Positions 52,554 through 60,780 of a stretch of 64,000 nucleotides of DNA are shown piece by piece. The stretch covers positions 36,301 through 100,300 of the forward strand of contig NZ_BMJI01000009.1 of the NCBI RefSeq assembly GCF_014643255.1. Direction: 5' to 3'. The notes under the pieces were generated by a model, which saw only the letters and a list, made by a program, of their open reading frames with translations, was not told the DNA's origin and ran no database searches. Numbering within the stretch: position 1 is the first letter of the stretch; each line of letters begins with the position of its first letter. The stretch comes from Tersicoccus solisilvae (lineage in GTDB: Bacteria; Actinomycetota; Actinomycetes; Actinomycetales; Micrococcaceae). The position numbers were made by a program, and so were the translations under genes.

Positions 52554-54044
52554 ATGACGTCCGAGAATCAGGGCGCGGCGCCGGAGCCCGCGGGCCCGTC
52601 TCCGGCCGGTCCCACCGGCACCCCGCTCGGCGTTCCCGCAGCGGTCGGCACGGTGTCACCGTCCGGGTCACCCACGTCGCCGACGCCGGCGCCCGCCGCG
52701 CCGATCCAGGCGCCGCCCGCCGCGCCGATCGAGGCGCCGACCGCCGCGGACCGCCCCGCAGCGGACGCGCCGGCACCCCTGACCGGGGACGTCACGGACG
52801 TCGTTCGCCCCGACCGGTCCCTCTGGCGCGACGGCGACTTCCTCCGCTTCTGGGGCGGCCAGGGGGTCAGCCAGATCGGCTCGAGCGTCGGCCGGATCGC
52901 GCTGCCGGTGCTCGCGGTCAGCGTGCTGGACGCGACCGCCTTCCAGGTGGGCCTCCTCGACGCGGTGCAGTTCGCGGCCTTCCTGCTGATCGGTCTGCCG
53001 GCCGGCGCGTGGGTGGACCGGTGGCGCAAGCGCCGGACGATGATCACGGCCGACGCCGTCCGGGCCGTGGCCATGCTGGCCATCCCCGTGCTGTGGTGGA
53101 CGGGCAGCCTCGACTTCTGGCACCTGCTCGCCGTCGCCGCCGTCGTCGGCACCGCCACGGTGTTCTTCGACGTCGGGTACCAGAGCTTCGTCCCGGTGCT
53201 GGTGCCGTCGGGCCGGGTCGCGGACGCCAACGGAAAGCTGGAGGCCACGGCGCAGGTCGCGCGGCTGGGCGGCCCGGGCATCGGCGGTGCCCTCCTCAGC
53301 GTCGTGAGCGTGCCGGTGCTGTTCGTCGCCGAGGCCGTCGGGTATCTCGTCTCCGCGCTCGCCCTGATCACCGTGCGGGACAGTGAACGACGGCCGGACC
53401 CGCCGCACGAGGCCTCCCTGATCGGCCAGATCCGGGCCGGACTCAGCTTCGTCGTCCGGCATCCGCTGATCAGCCGGATCACCGCGGCGACCGGCATCTC
53501 CAACTTCTTCTCCACCGTCGCGGCCACCCTGTACCCGATCCTCATCCTGCGCGAACTCGGGCTCGGCGCGCCGGCGTTCGGTCTGATCATGTCGCTGGGC
53601 GCCATCGGCGGCGTGCTCGGCGCCGCCCTCGCGTCCCGGATCGGAGAGAGGGTGGGAGAGGGGACCGCCCTGCCGCTGTCCCTCGTGGCCTCCGCCGTCC
53701 TCATGCTGCTGATGCCCGCGGCGACCCTGATGCCGACCCCGTGGCTGCAGATCACGGCGATCAGCATCGCGGACTTCGGGTTCTCCGTGCTGGTGGTCGT
53801 CTACAACGTCCTCCAGGTCAGCATGCGGCAGCGGGTGTGCCCGCCGCCCCTGCTCGGGCGGATGAACGCGTCGATCCGCTGCCTGGTGTGGGGTGTCATG
53901 CCGATCGGCGCACTGCTGGGCGGGTGGCTCGGCGGCTCGATCGGCATCGTGCCCACCATCCTCATCGGAATCGTCGGTGCGGGGACCGCGTGTCTGCCGC
54001 TGTTCTTCTCCCCGCTGTGGGGCATGCGCCGGCTCCCGTCCTGA
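52554..54044 (+). CDS. MFS transporter (ProV/enterobactin-exporter-like)
   Basis: A 496-residue exporter of the major facilitator superfamily. The first 85 residues are an unusual Pro/Ala-rich disordered tail (APIQAPPAAPIEAPTAA). Then come about 12 transmembrane helices. The GxxxDRxxRR-type loop between helices 2 and 3 appears as GAWVDRWRKRRTMI. It is divergent from the ArsR regulator. The substrate is unknown; drugs are common for this pair. Confidence 0.88.
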   Translation: MTSENQGAAPEPAGPSPAGPTGTPLGVPAAVGTVSPSGSPTSPTPAPAAPIQAPPAAPIEAPTAADRPAADAPAPLTGDVTDVVRPDRSLWRDGDFLRFWGGQGVSQIGSSVGRIALPVLAVSVLDATAFQVGLLDAVQFAAFLLIGLPAGAWVDRWRKRRTMITADAVRAVAMLAIPVLWWTGSLDFWHLLAVAAVVGTATVFFDVGYQSFVPVLVPSGRVADANGKLEATAQVARLGGPGIGGALLSVVSVPVLFVAEAVGYLVSALALITVRDSERRPDPPHEASLIGQIRAGLSFVVRHPLISRITAATGISNFFSTVAATLYPILILRELGLGAPAFGLIMSLGAIGGVLGAALASRIGERVGEGTALPLSLVASAVLMLLMPAATLMPTPWLQITAISIADFGFSVLVVVYNVLQVSMRQRVCPPPLLGRMNASIRCLVWGVMPIGALLGGWLGGSIGIVPTILIGIVGAGTACLPLFFSPLWGMRRLPS

Positions 54045-54352
54045 CCCGGCGGGTTCGCCGGGAGGGCGGGATGACGGCGCATCCCAGCCCCGATCCGGCG
54101 ATCAGGACGGGGCTGGAGTGCGATAGCCCGGTCGCCGGCGTCCATGCACGGGCTCCGGCGCGGCGCTGTTCCGTGCGGTACAGCCGAGCCCGACCTCGGC
54201 GCCCAGAACAGAGCTGGGGTGCGGAATCGCAACTGCTCGAGGCCGTCCGGCGTTGCTCGACGTCCGTGGCGGCGTGGAGTGGGCGGATCCGGTTATCCAC
54301 AGCAACGATCCTCCTCGGCCCACGGGCACCGTCGGTGATCGACCATGGTGGG
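54045..54352. other. 308-bp non-coding spacer with degenerate palindromic repeat traces and a DnaA-box match
   Basis: No supported gene on either strand. It has degenerate matches to the repeat family of 35.0 and 55.2 kb (AGCCCGGTCG near 54124, GAGCCCGACC near 54188, AGCTGGGGTGCGG near 54211). TTATCCACA at 54293-54301 is a perfect DnaA-box match, about 50 bp before the next gene. Confidence 0.5.
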
Positions 54353-55177
54353 GTGGACATCGGCGAACTGGTGCGGGCGCACGGCGGCGTGGTCCGGTGG
54401 GGAGAGTTGCGCGACGCCGGCATCAGCAGAGCGCGCATCGATGCGTGGGTGACGAGCGGACATCTCGAACGCGTCGGTCACGGCCTGCTCGCGACGTCCA
54501 CGGCTGACCCTCGGATGGTCGAGTGGCGTCGACAGGGTGCGCGGGCAGCGTGCGTCACCTTCGCCCAGGCCAGCGGGCTGTGGCAGTGGCGACTCCCGCC
54601 CCTTCCGCATCTCGGCGCCGGCCGTAGCGTGCCGTTGACGGACTGCGTCGTCCACCGCGTCAACGGAAGCTACGACCTCGTGGATGCCCTGCTCAGCTGC
54701 TGCCGTTGCCTCCCGGACGTCGAGGCGCTGGTGCTCGTCGAATCCGCCGTCGTGTTGAAGAGGACGACGCTCGGGCAGTTGCGTGAGCGTGCGTCGACCG
54801 TGAGATGCGCCCGCGTCGGACGGGTCCTGGAGCGGATCAATCCGTTGTCCGGTTCGATGACCGAGACCATCGGACGAGTCTGTCTTCAGGACGCCGGCTT
54901 CTGCGTGCAGTGTCAGGTGAAGGTGGCCGGAGTCGGTCACGTGGACCTGTTCGTCGACGGAATGCTCGGCATCGAAGTGGACAGCGCCCAGTTCCACAGC
55001 GACCGTGCGGCCTACCGTGAGGACCGCCGACGGTGGAATGCCCTGACGTCGGAGGCGGTGCCGGTTCTCCGCGTCACCTACGAGATGGTGATCCACGAGC
55101 CCGAGGCCTTCATCGCCCTCGTCAGGCGCACGCTCGAGCGTCATGCGAGCGCGCCGGCGGTGGCACCGGGTCGGTGA
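54353..55177 (+). CDS. AbiEi/DUF559-type protein (winged helix plus Vsr-like nuclease domain)
   Basis: A 274-residue protein. The N-terminus (VRAHGGVVRWGELRDAGI, HLERVGHGLLA) is the AbiEi antitoxin-type winged helix; the C-terminus (VDLFVDGMLGIEVDSAQFHS, ALTSEAVPVLRVTYEMV) is a DUF559/Vsr-like fold with the Asp and Glu-Val-Asp acids. These orphan proteins are abundant in actinobacteria without a toxin partner. GTG 54353 is chosen; GTG 54335 is an alternative 6 codons upstream. Confidence 0.78.
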   Translation: MDIGELVRAHGGVVRWGELRDAGISRARIDAWVTSGHLERVGHGLLATSTADPRMVEWRRQGARAACVTFAQASGLWQWRLPPLPHLGAGRSVPLTDCVVHRVNGSYDLVDALLSCCRCLPDVEALVLVESAVVLKRTTLGQLRERASTVRCARVGRVLERINPLSGSMTETIGRVCLQDAGFCVQCQVKVAGVGHVDLFVDGMLGIEVDSAQFHSDRAAYREDRRRWNALTSEAVPVLRVTYEMVIHEPEAFIALVRRTLERHASAPAVAPGR

Positions 55178-55549
55178 GCCCGGAACGGCCCGTCGACGCG
55201 GGTGGGCGCTGCAGCGGAGCCCGATGAGCGGCGTCGGCGATCGGGCTGGGGTGCGGTGTGCTGGTGGTAGCGGCTGGTCACCGCAGCGGAGCCCGGATAG
55301 CGGCGTCGGCGTTCGGGCCAGAGTGCGGTGACCCAATCTGGAGCAGTCATGATCGGGCTGGGGTGCGGCGTACTGGTGTCGGCGGCTGGTCACCGCAGCG
55401 GAGCCCGATGAGCGGCGTCGGCGACCGGGCTGGGGTGCGGCGTGCTGGTGGCGGCGGCTGGTCACCGCAGCGGAGCCCGATGAGCAGCGTCGGCAATTGG
55501 GCTGGGGTGCGGCCCGGTGCACAGCCCGGCGGACGGCAGCAGCGGTTCC
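55178..55549. repeat. REP-like palindromic repeat block B, four to five units
   Basis: Units of GCAGCGGAGCCCG, about 15 bases, then CGGGCTGGGGTGCGG, at 55211-55256, 55282-55327, 55394-55440 and 55466-55512, plus a partial near 55340-55369. The period is about 72 bp. In unit 1 the arms AGCCCGAT (55218-55225) and ATCGGGCT (55240-55247) are perfect; later units show compensating changes in some pairs. No coding signal. It lies between convergent genes, like block A. Confidence 0.85.
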
Positions 55550-55786
55550 TCATCCCCGGCGGGGCGCCGGGGGTGGCGGGACCGTCTTCGCGGCGGTGAC
55601 GTCCGCCAGCGCGATGACCACGTCGCCGGCGGACCGGGTGCGGACGGTGCACGTGTCGGTCTGCCGCGCCACGATCTCCCCGAGCGCGTCGGTCGCTCCG
55701 TGGACGGCATCGTCGATGCGGTAGCGGACGACGACGCGCGTGCCGAGCGGCAGCGTCGCCAACAGCCGGGCCGGAGCGGTGTTCAT
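55550..55786 (-). CDS. small SH3-like protein (Rv0428c N-terminal-type domain)
   Basis: A 78-residue protein, almost entirely one small beta-barrel: LLATLPLGTRVVVRYRID, ATDALGEIVA and the closing VVIALADVTAAKTVPPPPA. This is the domain that precedes a GNAT in Rv0428c-type proteins; here the acetyltransferase part is absent and the region downstream is repeat DNA. TACCGT lies 6 bases before the ATG. It is divergent from fdxA. Confidence 0.7.
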   Translation of the reverse strand: MNTAPARLLATLPLGTRVVVRYRIDDAVHGATDALGEIVARQTDTCTVRTRSAGDVVIALADVTAAKTVPPPPAPRRG

Positions 55787-55956
55787 GTTTCCACGGTAGT
55801 CATCCGCGTGGAGCCGCGGCGCGGCACGTCCGGCGGGAGCGCGGCGACATCGAGCGCCGGAGCTCGGCAGTAGACTGACGAGAGCCGCCGGACGTCCCGG
55901 TCGAGCCCGGTGATGACCCGGCGGCGCCGACCGTGGTACCCGAGGAGAGGTCAGAC

Positions 55957-56289
55957 GTGACGTACGTCATCGCGCAGCCCTGCGTCGACATCAAGGACAA
56001 GGCGTGTGTGGAGGAGTGTCCCGTCGACTGCATCTACGAGGGTGAACGGTCGCTCTACATCCATCCCGACGAGTGCGTCGACTGCGGGGCCTGCGAACCG
56101 GTCTGCCCGGTGGAGGCCATCTACTACGAGGACGACACCCCCGAGGAGTGGGCCGACTACTACAAGGCCAACGTCGAGTTCTTCGAGGAGCTCGGCTCGC
56201 CCGGTGGGGCGGCCAAGGTCGGCAACACGCACACGGACCACCCGATGATCGCCGCACTGCCGCCGCAGAACCAGGACGTCGACCTGTGA
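55957..56289 (+). CDS. fdxA: 7Fe ferredoxin FdxA
   Basis: A 110-residue ferredoxin for a [3Fe-4S] and a [4Fe-4S] cluster: cysteines in CVDIKDKACVEECPVDC and CVDCGACEPVCPVEAI, with the seven-iron pattern seen in actinobacterial FdxA. GTG 55957 has GAGGAGAGG upstream. A TAGACT box at about 55871 can be its -10. The stop overlaps the dapC start. Confidence 0.96.
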   Translation: MTYVIAQPCVDIKDKACVEECPVDCIYEGERSLYIHPDECVDCGACEPVCPVEAIYYEDDTPEEWADYYKANVEFFEELGSPGGAAKVGNTHTDHPMIAALPPQNQDVDL

Positions 56290-57446
56290 CGACGGTGCCG
56301 TCCGGGTCCCGGTCCTTCGGGCTCGACCTGCCCGAGTACCCGTGGGAGGCTATGGCCCCCTACCAGGCCATGGCGGCCGCCCACCCTGACGGTGCCGTCA
56401 ACCTGTCCGTCGGCACCCCCGTCGACGCGACGCCGGGCTTCCTCCAGGCTGCGCTCGCCGACGCCGCGAACGCTCCCGGCTATCCGACCACGCACGGCAC
56501 GCCGCAGCTGCGCGAGGCCGTGGTGCGCTGGTTCGCGCGCCGTCGTGGCGTCGTCGACCTGCCGGCCGAGGCCGTGATGCCCACCGTCGGATCCAAGGAG
56601 CTGGTGGCCTGGTTGCCGCTGCTGCTGGGGCTGCACGCCGGTGACGTCGTCGTCCACCCGACCGCCGCCTACCCCACCTACGCGATCGGCGCGCGGCTCG
56701 CGGGGGCCGAGGCCGTGGCCGCGGACGACCTGGAGACGCTCGACGACGCCGTCCGGTCCCGCGTGCGGATGGTGTGGGTGAACTCGCCAGCCAACCCGAC
56801 CGGGGCCGTCGCCGACGTCGAGCGGCTGCGCCGGGTCGTCGACCAGGCCCGCGGCGCGGGTGCCGTCGTCGTCTCCGACGAGTGCTATGCCGAGCTGGGC
56901 TGGGACCGGTGGGACGCCCACCAGGGCGGGGAACCCGTGCCCTCGCTGCTGGACCCGCGCGTCACCGGCGGCGATCCGACCGGCCTGCTCGCCGCCTACT
57001 CGCTGAGCAAGCAGTCCAACCTGGCCGGCTACCGGGCCGCGTTCCTCGCGGGCGCGCCGGAGCTGATGCCGGCCCTCGTCAACGCCCGCAAGCACGCCGG
57101 CATGATCGTGCCGGCGCCCGTGCAGGACGCGATGACGGCGGCCCTGGACGACGACGAGCACGTCGGCGTCCAGAAGGACGTCTACCGGCGGCGACGCGCC
57201 CTCCTGCGTCCGGCCCTCGAAGCCTTCGGGCTGCGGATCGACGACTCCGAGGCGGGCCTGTACCTGTGGTGCACGGCCGGCGAGGACGCGTGGACGACCA
57301 TCCAGCGGCTCGCGGAACTGGGAATCGTCGCCGGCCCCGGCGTCTTCTACGGCGCGGCCGGGACGCGGCACGTCCGGGTGGCCCTGACCGCCCCCACCCA
57401 GCGGGTGCAGGCGGCGGCCGACCGGCTCGCCGCCGCCGGATCCTGA
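56286..57446 (+). CDS. dapC: N-succinyl-diaminopimelate aminotransferase
   Basis: A 386-residue class I aminotransferase. The PLP lysine is in SLSKQSNLAGYR, the cofactor-phosphate Arg nearby, and NSPANPTG and SDECYAELGW are conserved. Adjacency to fdxA is the known actinobacterial dapC context. It acts on the succinylase branch of lysine/DAP synthesis together with dapD and dapE, both encoded here. GTG 56286 overlaps the fdxA stop. Confidence 0.93.
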   Translation: MTTVPSGSRSFGLDLPEYPWEAMAPYQAMAAAHPDGAVNLSVGTPVDATPGFLQAALADAANAPGYPTTHGTPQLREAVVRWFARRRGVVDLPAEAVMPTVGSKELVAWLPLLLGLHAGDVVVHPTAAYPTYAIGARLAGAEAVAADDLETLDDAVRSRVRMVWVNSPANPTGAVADVERLRRVVDQARGAGAVVVSDECYAELGWDRWDAHQGGEPVPSLLDPRVTGGDPTGLLAAYSLSKQSNLAGYRAAFLAGAPELMPALVNARKHAGMIVPAPVQDAMTAALDDDEHVGVQKDVYRRRRALLRPALEAFGLRIDDSEAGLYLWCTAGEDAWTTIQRLAELGIVAGPGVFYGAAGTRHVRVALTAPTQRVQAAADRLAAAGS

Positions 57447-57514
57447 CCCCGCCACCGCACTCGCGCACCGTCTCACCTGCCGGTGCAGGATTCGGTCAGA
57501 TCACCCGGTGCGGG

Positions 57515-57520
57515 TAACTT
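57515..57520 (+). promoter_or_regulatory. -10 box for gltA
   Basis: TAACTT, with TTCGGT (57491-57496) 18 bases upstream as a possible -35. Leader of about 62 bases. Confidence 0.4.
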
Positions 57521-57589
57521 TGAGTCGAACACGACGCCGGTGCGGGCCTGACGCCGCCGCGCGTCCGACCACCTCTCGAGGAGGAACCA

Positions 57590-58873
57590 GTGGCTGAAGG
57601 CAACGGGGCGACCCTGGACTACGGCACCGGCTCGATGGAGCTGCCGCGCGTCGACGTCACCGAGGGCAACCCCGGCCTGGACGTCTCCAAGCTGCTCCGC
57701 ACGACCGGGGACGTCACCTACGACATCGGCTTCATGAACACCGCCGGCACCAAGTCCGCGATCACCTTCATCGACGGGGACGAGGGCATCCTGCGGTACC
57801 GCGGATATCCCATCGAGCAGCTGGCCCAGCACTCCTCGTTCGTCGAGGTCACCTACCTGCTGATCTACGGCGAACTGCCGACCGCCGACGAGCTGGAGGC
57901 GTTCGACAACCGGCTGCGCCGCCACACCCTGCTGCACGAGGATCTCAAGGGCTTCTTCGCCGGTTTCCCGCGGGACGCGCACCCGATGCCGGTGCTCTCC
58001 TCCGCCGTCTCGGCGCTCTCGACGTTCTACCAGGACTCGCTCAACCCGTTCGACAAGCAGCAGGTGGAGCTCTCCACCTTCCGGCTGCTCGCGAAGATGC
58101 CCGTCATCGCCGCATACGCGCACAAGAAGAGCATCGGCCAGCCCATGCTCTACCCGGACAACTCGCTGAACTCGGTCGAGAACTTCCTGCGGATGTGCTT
58201 CGGCCTGCCGACCGAGCACTACGAGCTGGACCCGCTCGTCGTCAAGGCCCTCGACACCCTGCTGATCCTGCACGCCGACCACGAGCAGAACTGTTCGACG
58301 TCGACCGTGCGGCTGGTCGGCTCCTCCAACGCGAACCTGTTCGCATCCGTCTCCGCGGGCATCAACGCCCTCTTCGGCCCGCTGCACGGCGGCGCCAACG
58401 AGGCCGTGCTGAACATGCTCCGCAAGATCAAGGCCGAGGGCATCAAGCCCGAGGACTTCATGGAGAAGGTGAAGAACAAGGAGGACGGGGTCAAGCTGAT
58501 GGGCTTCGGCCACCGCGTCTACAAGAACTACGACCCCCGCGCGAAGATCGTCAAGGGCATCGCCGACGAGCTGCTCGAGAAGCTCGGCATCGACGACGAG
58601 CTGCTGGACATCGCCAAGCGGCTCGAGGAGAAGGCGCTGGCCGACGACTACTTCGTCGAGCGCAAGCTGTACCCGAACGTCGACTTCTACACCGGCGTCA
58701 TCTACAAGGCCATGGGCTTCCCGGAGAAGATGTTCACCGTCCTCTTCGCGCTCGGCCGGCTGCCGGGCTGGATCGCCCAGTGGCGGGAGATGATCGAGGA
58801 CCCGGCGACGAAGATCGGCCGGCCCCGCCAGCTGTACACGGGCTCCCCGGAGCGCAACTACCCGCTGGACTGA
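57590..58873 (+). CDS. gltA: citrate synthase (type II)
   Basis: A 427-residue enzyme condensing oxaloacetate and acetyl-CoA. Conserved motifs: ILRYRGYPIEQLA, the substrate His in HEQNCSTST, GPLHGGANEAVL, and GFGHRVYKNYDPRA. The length fits the hexameric type II form. GTG 57590 has GAGGAGGAACC just before it. The gene ends 20 bp before a large hairpin. Confidence 0.97.
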   Translation: MAEGNGATLDYGTGSMELPRVDVTEGNPGLDVSKLLRTTGDVTYDIGFMNTAGTKSAITFIDGDEGILRYRGYPIEQLAQHSSFVEVTYLLIYGELPTADELEAFDNRLRRHTLLHEDLKGFFAGFPRDAHPMPVLSSAVSALSTFYQDSLNPFDKQQVELSTFRLLAKMPVIAAYAHKKSIGQPMLYPDNSLNSVENFLRMCFGLPTEHYELDPLVVKALDTLLILHADHEQNCSTSTVRLVGSSNANLFASVSAGINALFGPLHGGANEAVLNMLRKIKAEGIKPEDFMEKVKNKEDGVKLMGFGHRVYKNYDPRAKIVKGIADELLEKLGIDDELLDIAKRLEEKALADDYFVERKLYPNVDFYTGVIYKAMGFPEKMFTVLFALGRLPGWIAQWREMIEDPATKIGRPRQLYTGSPERNYPLD

Positions 58874-58892
58874 GCCCCCCGGCGATTCATCC

Positions 58893-58962
58893 GCCAGGTC
58901 GTCAATAGATGTCGCATCGGCCCCTCCGAGGGGCCGGATGCGACATCTATTGACGACCTGGC
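58893..58962. repeat. 34-bp-arm inverted repeat between gltA and galE
   Basis: Left arm 58893-58926 and right arm 58928-58962 pair along their whole length except for one extra C in the right arm. The outer part reads GCCAGGTCGTCAATAGATGT. It has no U tract. It can act as a bidirectional terminator for the convergent genes. Its arm recurs, 26 of 28 bases identical, at 63846-63873 beside an insertion sequence. Confidence 0.9.
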
Positions 58963-58990
58963 CTCGAAGGGGAGCGGGGGAACGTCGGGG

Positions 58991-60007
58991 TCAGGCGTCC
59001 GCGTAGCCGTTCGGGTTCTGCGACTGCCAGTGCCAGTGGTCGGCGCACATGGTGTCCAGGTCCCGGGTGGCCGACCAGCCCAGGTCCGCCAGCGCCGCCG
59101 ACGGGTCCGCGTAGCTGACGGCGGCATCGCCGGGCCGGCGCGGCGCGATCTCGTACGGGACCGGCTTACCCGCCGCACGGCCGAACGCCTCGATCACCTC
59201 GAGCACGGAGGAGCCGCGGCCGGTGCCGAGGTTCCAGCGGTGCACGCCGGCGTGGGCGGCCAGATAGTCGAGCGCGGCGAGGTGGCCGGTCGCCAGGTCG
59301 ACGACGTGGATGTAGTCCCGCACCCCGGTGCCGTCGGGCGTCGGGTAGTCGTCCCCGAACACGCGCACCTTCTCCCGGCGGCCGACGGCGACCTGCGCGA
59401 CGAACGGCAGCAGGTTGTTCGGCACCCCGGTGGGGTCCTCGCCGATCCGGCCGGACTCGTGGGCGCCCACCGGGTTGAAGTAGCGCAGCAGCGCGATCCG
59501 CCACCGGGGGTCCGCCTCGCCGAGGTCCGCGAGGATGTCCTCGATCTGCTCCTTGGTGCGGCCGTAGGGGTTGATGGCGTCCAGCGGCAGCTTCTCCGTC
59601 AGCGGCACCTCCTCCGTCGCGCCGTACACGGTCGCGGAGGAGGAGAACACGATGGTGCGCACGTCGTGGGCGTCCATCGCGGTGAGCAGGTTGACGGTGC
59701 CGACCGTGTTGTTCGTGTAGTACCGCAGCGGCTCGGCGACGGACTCGCCGACGGCCTTCAGACCCGCGAAGTGGATCACGGCCTCGATTCCCGCGCCGGA
59801 GAACACCGAGTCCAGATCGGCCGGGTTGCGCAGGTCCGCCCGCCGCAGCTCCACCTCACGGCCCGCCAGCTCCCCGACCCGGCGCAGCGACTCCGCGCTG
59901 GAGTTGGCGAGGTTGTCCAGGACGACGACGTCGTGACCGGCCTGAAGGAGCGCGAGGGTGGTGTGCGAACCGATGTAGCCGGCGCCGCCGGTCACGAGGA
60001 TCTTCAT
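58991..60007 (-). CDS. galE: UDP-glucose 4-epimerase
   Basis: A 338-residue extended SDR. NAD motif GGAGYIGSH (residues 7-15), SSSATVYG with the catalytic Ser/Thr, and NPYGRTKEQIE with the Tyr and Lys. Length is typical. It interconverts UDP-glucose and UDP-galactose for envelope sugars. TAGGCT lies 6 bases before the ATG (60019-60014), so it is probably leaderless. Confidence 0.95.
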   Translation of the reverse strand: MKILVTGGAGYIGSHTTLALLQAGHDVVVLDNLANSSAESLRRVGELAGREVELRRADLRNPADLDSVFSGAGIEAVIHFAGLKAVGESVAEPLRYYTNNTVGTVNLLTAMDAHDVRTIVFSSSATVYGATEEVPLTEKLPLDAINPYGRTKEQIEDILADLGEADPRWRIALLRYFNPVGAHESGRIGEDPTGVPNNLLPFVAQVAVGRREKVRVFGDDYPTPDGTGVRDYIHVVDLATGHLAALDYLAAHAGVHRWNLGTGRGSSVLEVIEAFGRAAGKPVPYEIAPRRPGDAAVSYADPSAALADLGWSATRDLDTMCADHWHWQSQNPNGYADA

Positions 60008-60165
60008 CCGTCCAGCCTAGGGCAGCACCTGGAGTGCACCGGGGACCTCGCTGTCCGGCCGCTGTGCGGCTGCTCACCGCCGCGATCGTCGGTATCCTGA
60101 GGGCGGCCGTGCGCGTGCGAGCGGTGCGGCCGGTTGTCATGCCGCCGACAGGGACGAGGGTGCCA

Positions 60166-60774
60166 GTGACGACGCCGGGGGCGGGGTGGACGATCGCCGT
60201 GGACACGGCGCCGATGATGGTGCTGGCCCTGTACGTCCGGGACGCCGCCGATCTGGGGCCGTGCGGGCACCCGCAGGTGTCCCCGCTGCTGCCCGGGGTC
60301 CGCTTCGCGGATCCGCACCAGCTGACGGCCGGTGCCGGCGGCGTGGACGCCCTGCGCGAGGAGTGGGAGCTGTGGTGGCACGGCCTGTGCCTGGGCGGGG
60401 AGCACGCCGTCGAACAGTTGACCCCACCGGCATTCGGGGAGTTCGCCGGGAGCCCGGCCCTGCGGCGCTACCTGCAGGCCCATTTCGGCGCGGCGCTGCT
60501 GTGGTCCCGCGAGCGGGTGGCCGAGTACCGGCAGGTCGCCGACACGCGTGACGCCCTGCACCAGCACAGCATCCTGCAGCGCCTCGTCGAGGAGCGGGAG
60601 CTCGACGTCGATCGGTCCGCCCGGCCGTTCCGGTTGCAGATCATCGAGCTGCCCCTGGCCGAGAAGCGCGCCTGGTTCGTCGAACCGGACCGGCTGCTGA
60701 TCGGCCACACCCTGCTCACCGACGAGGACGCCACGCGCGCGTTCCTCGAACCGGTGCTCGAACTGCTGGTCTGA
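60166..60774 (+). CDS. hypothetical protein
   Basis: A 202-residue cytosolic protein of unknown family, with a mixed hydrophobic start (WTIAVDTAPMMVLALYVRDA), a Trp-rich middle (EEWELWWHGLCLGGEHAVEQL) and FRLQIIELPLAEKRAW near the end. GTG 60166 has AGGG six bases upstream; in-frame starts at 60139 and 60109 are alternatives, and a TATCCT box at 60093-60098 could be its -10. It ends 6 bp before a convergent gene. Confidence 0.6.
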   Translation: MTTPGAGWTIAVDTAPMMVLALYVRDAADLGPCGHPQVSPLLPGVRFADPHQLTAGAGGVDALREEWELWWHGLCLGGEHAVEQLTPPAFGEFAGSPALRRYLQAHFGAALLWSRERVAEYRQVADTRDALHQHSILQRLVEERELDVDRSARPFRLQIIELPLAEKRAWFVEPDRLLIGHTLLTDEDATRAFLEPVLELLV

Positions 60775-60780
60775 GGCGGA

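Noticed and set aside
54293..54301. TTATCCACA as part of a replication origin
   Set aside because: Single DnaA-box match with no cluster, no AT-rich unwinding region and no dnaA/dnaN nearby.
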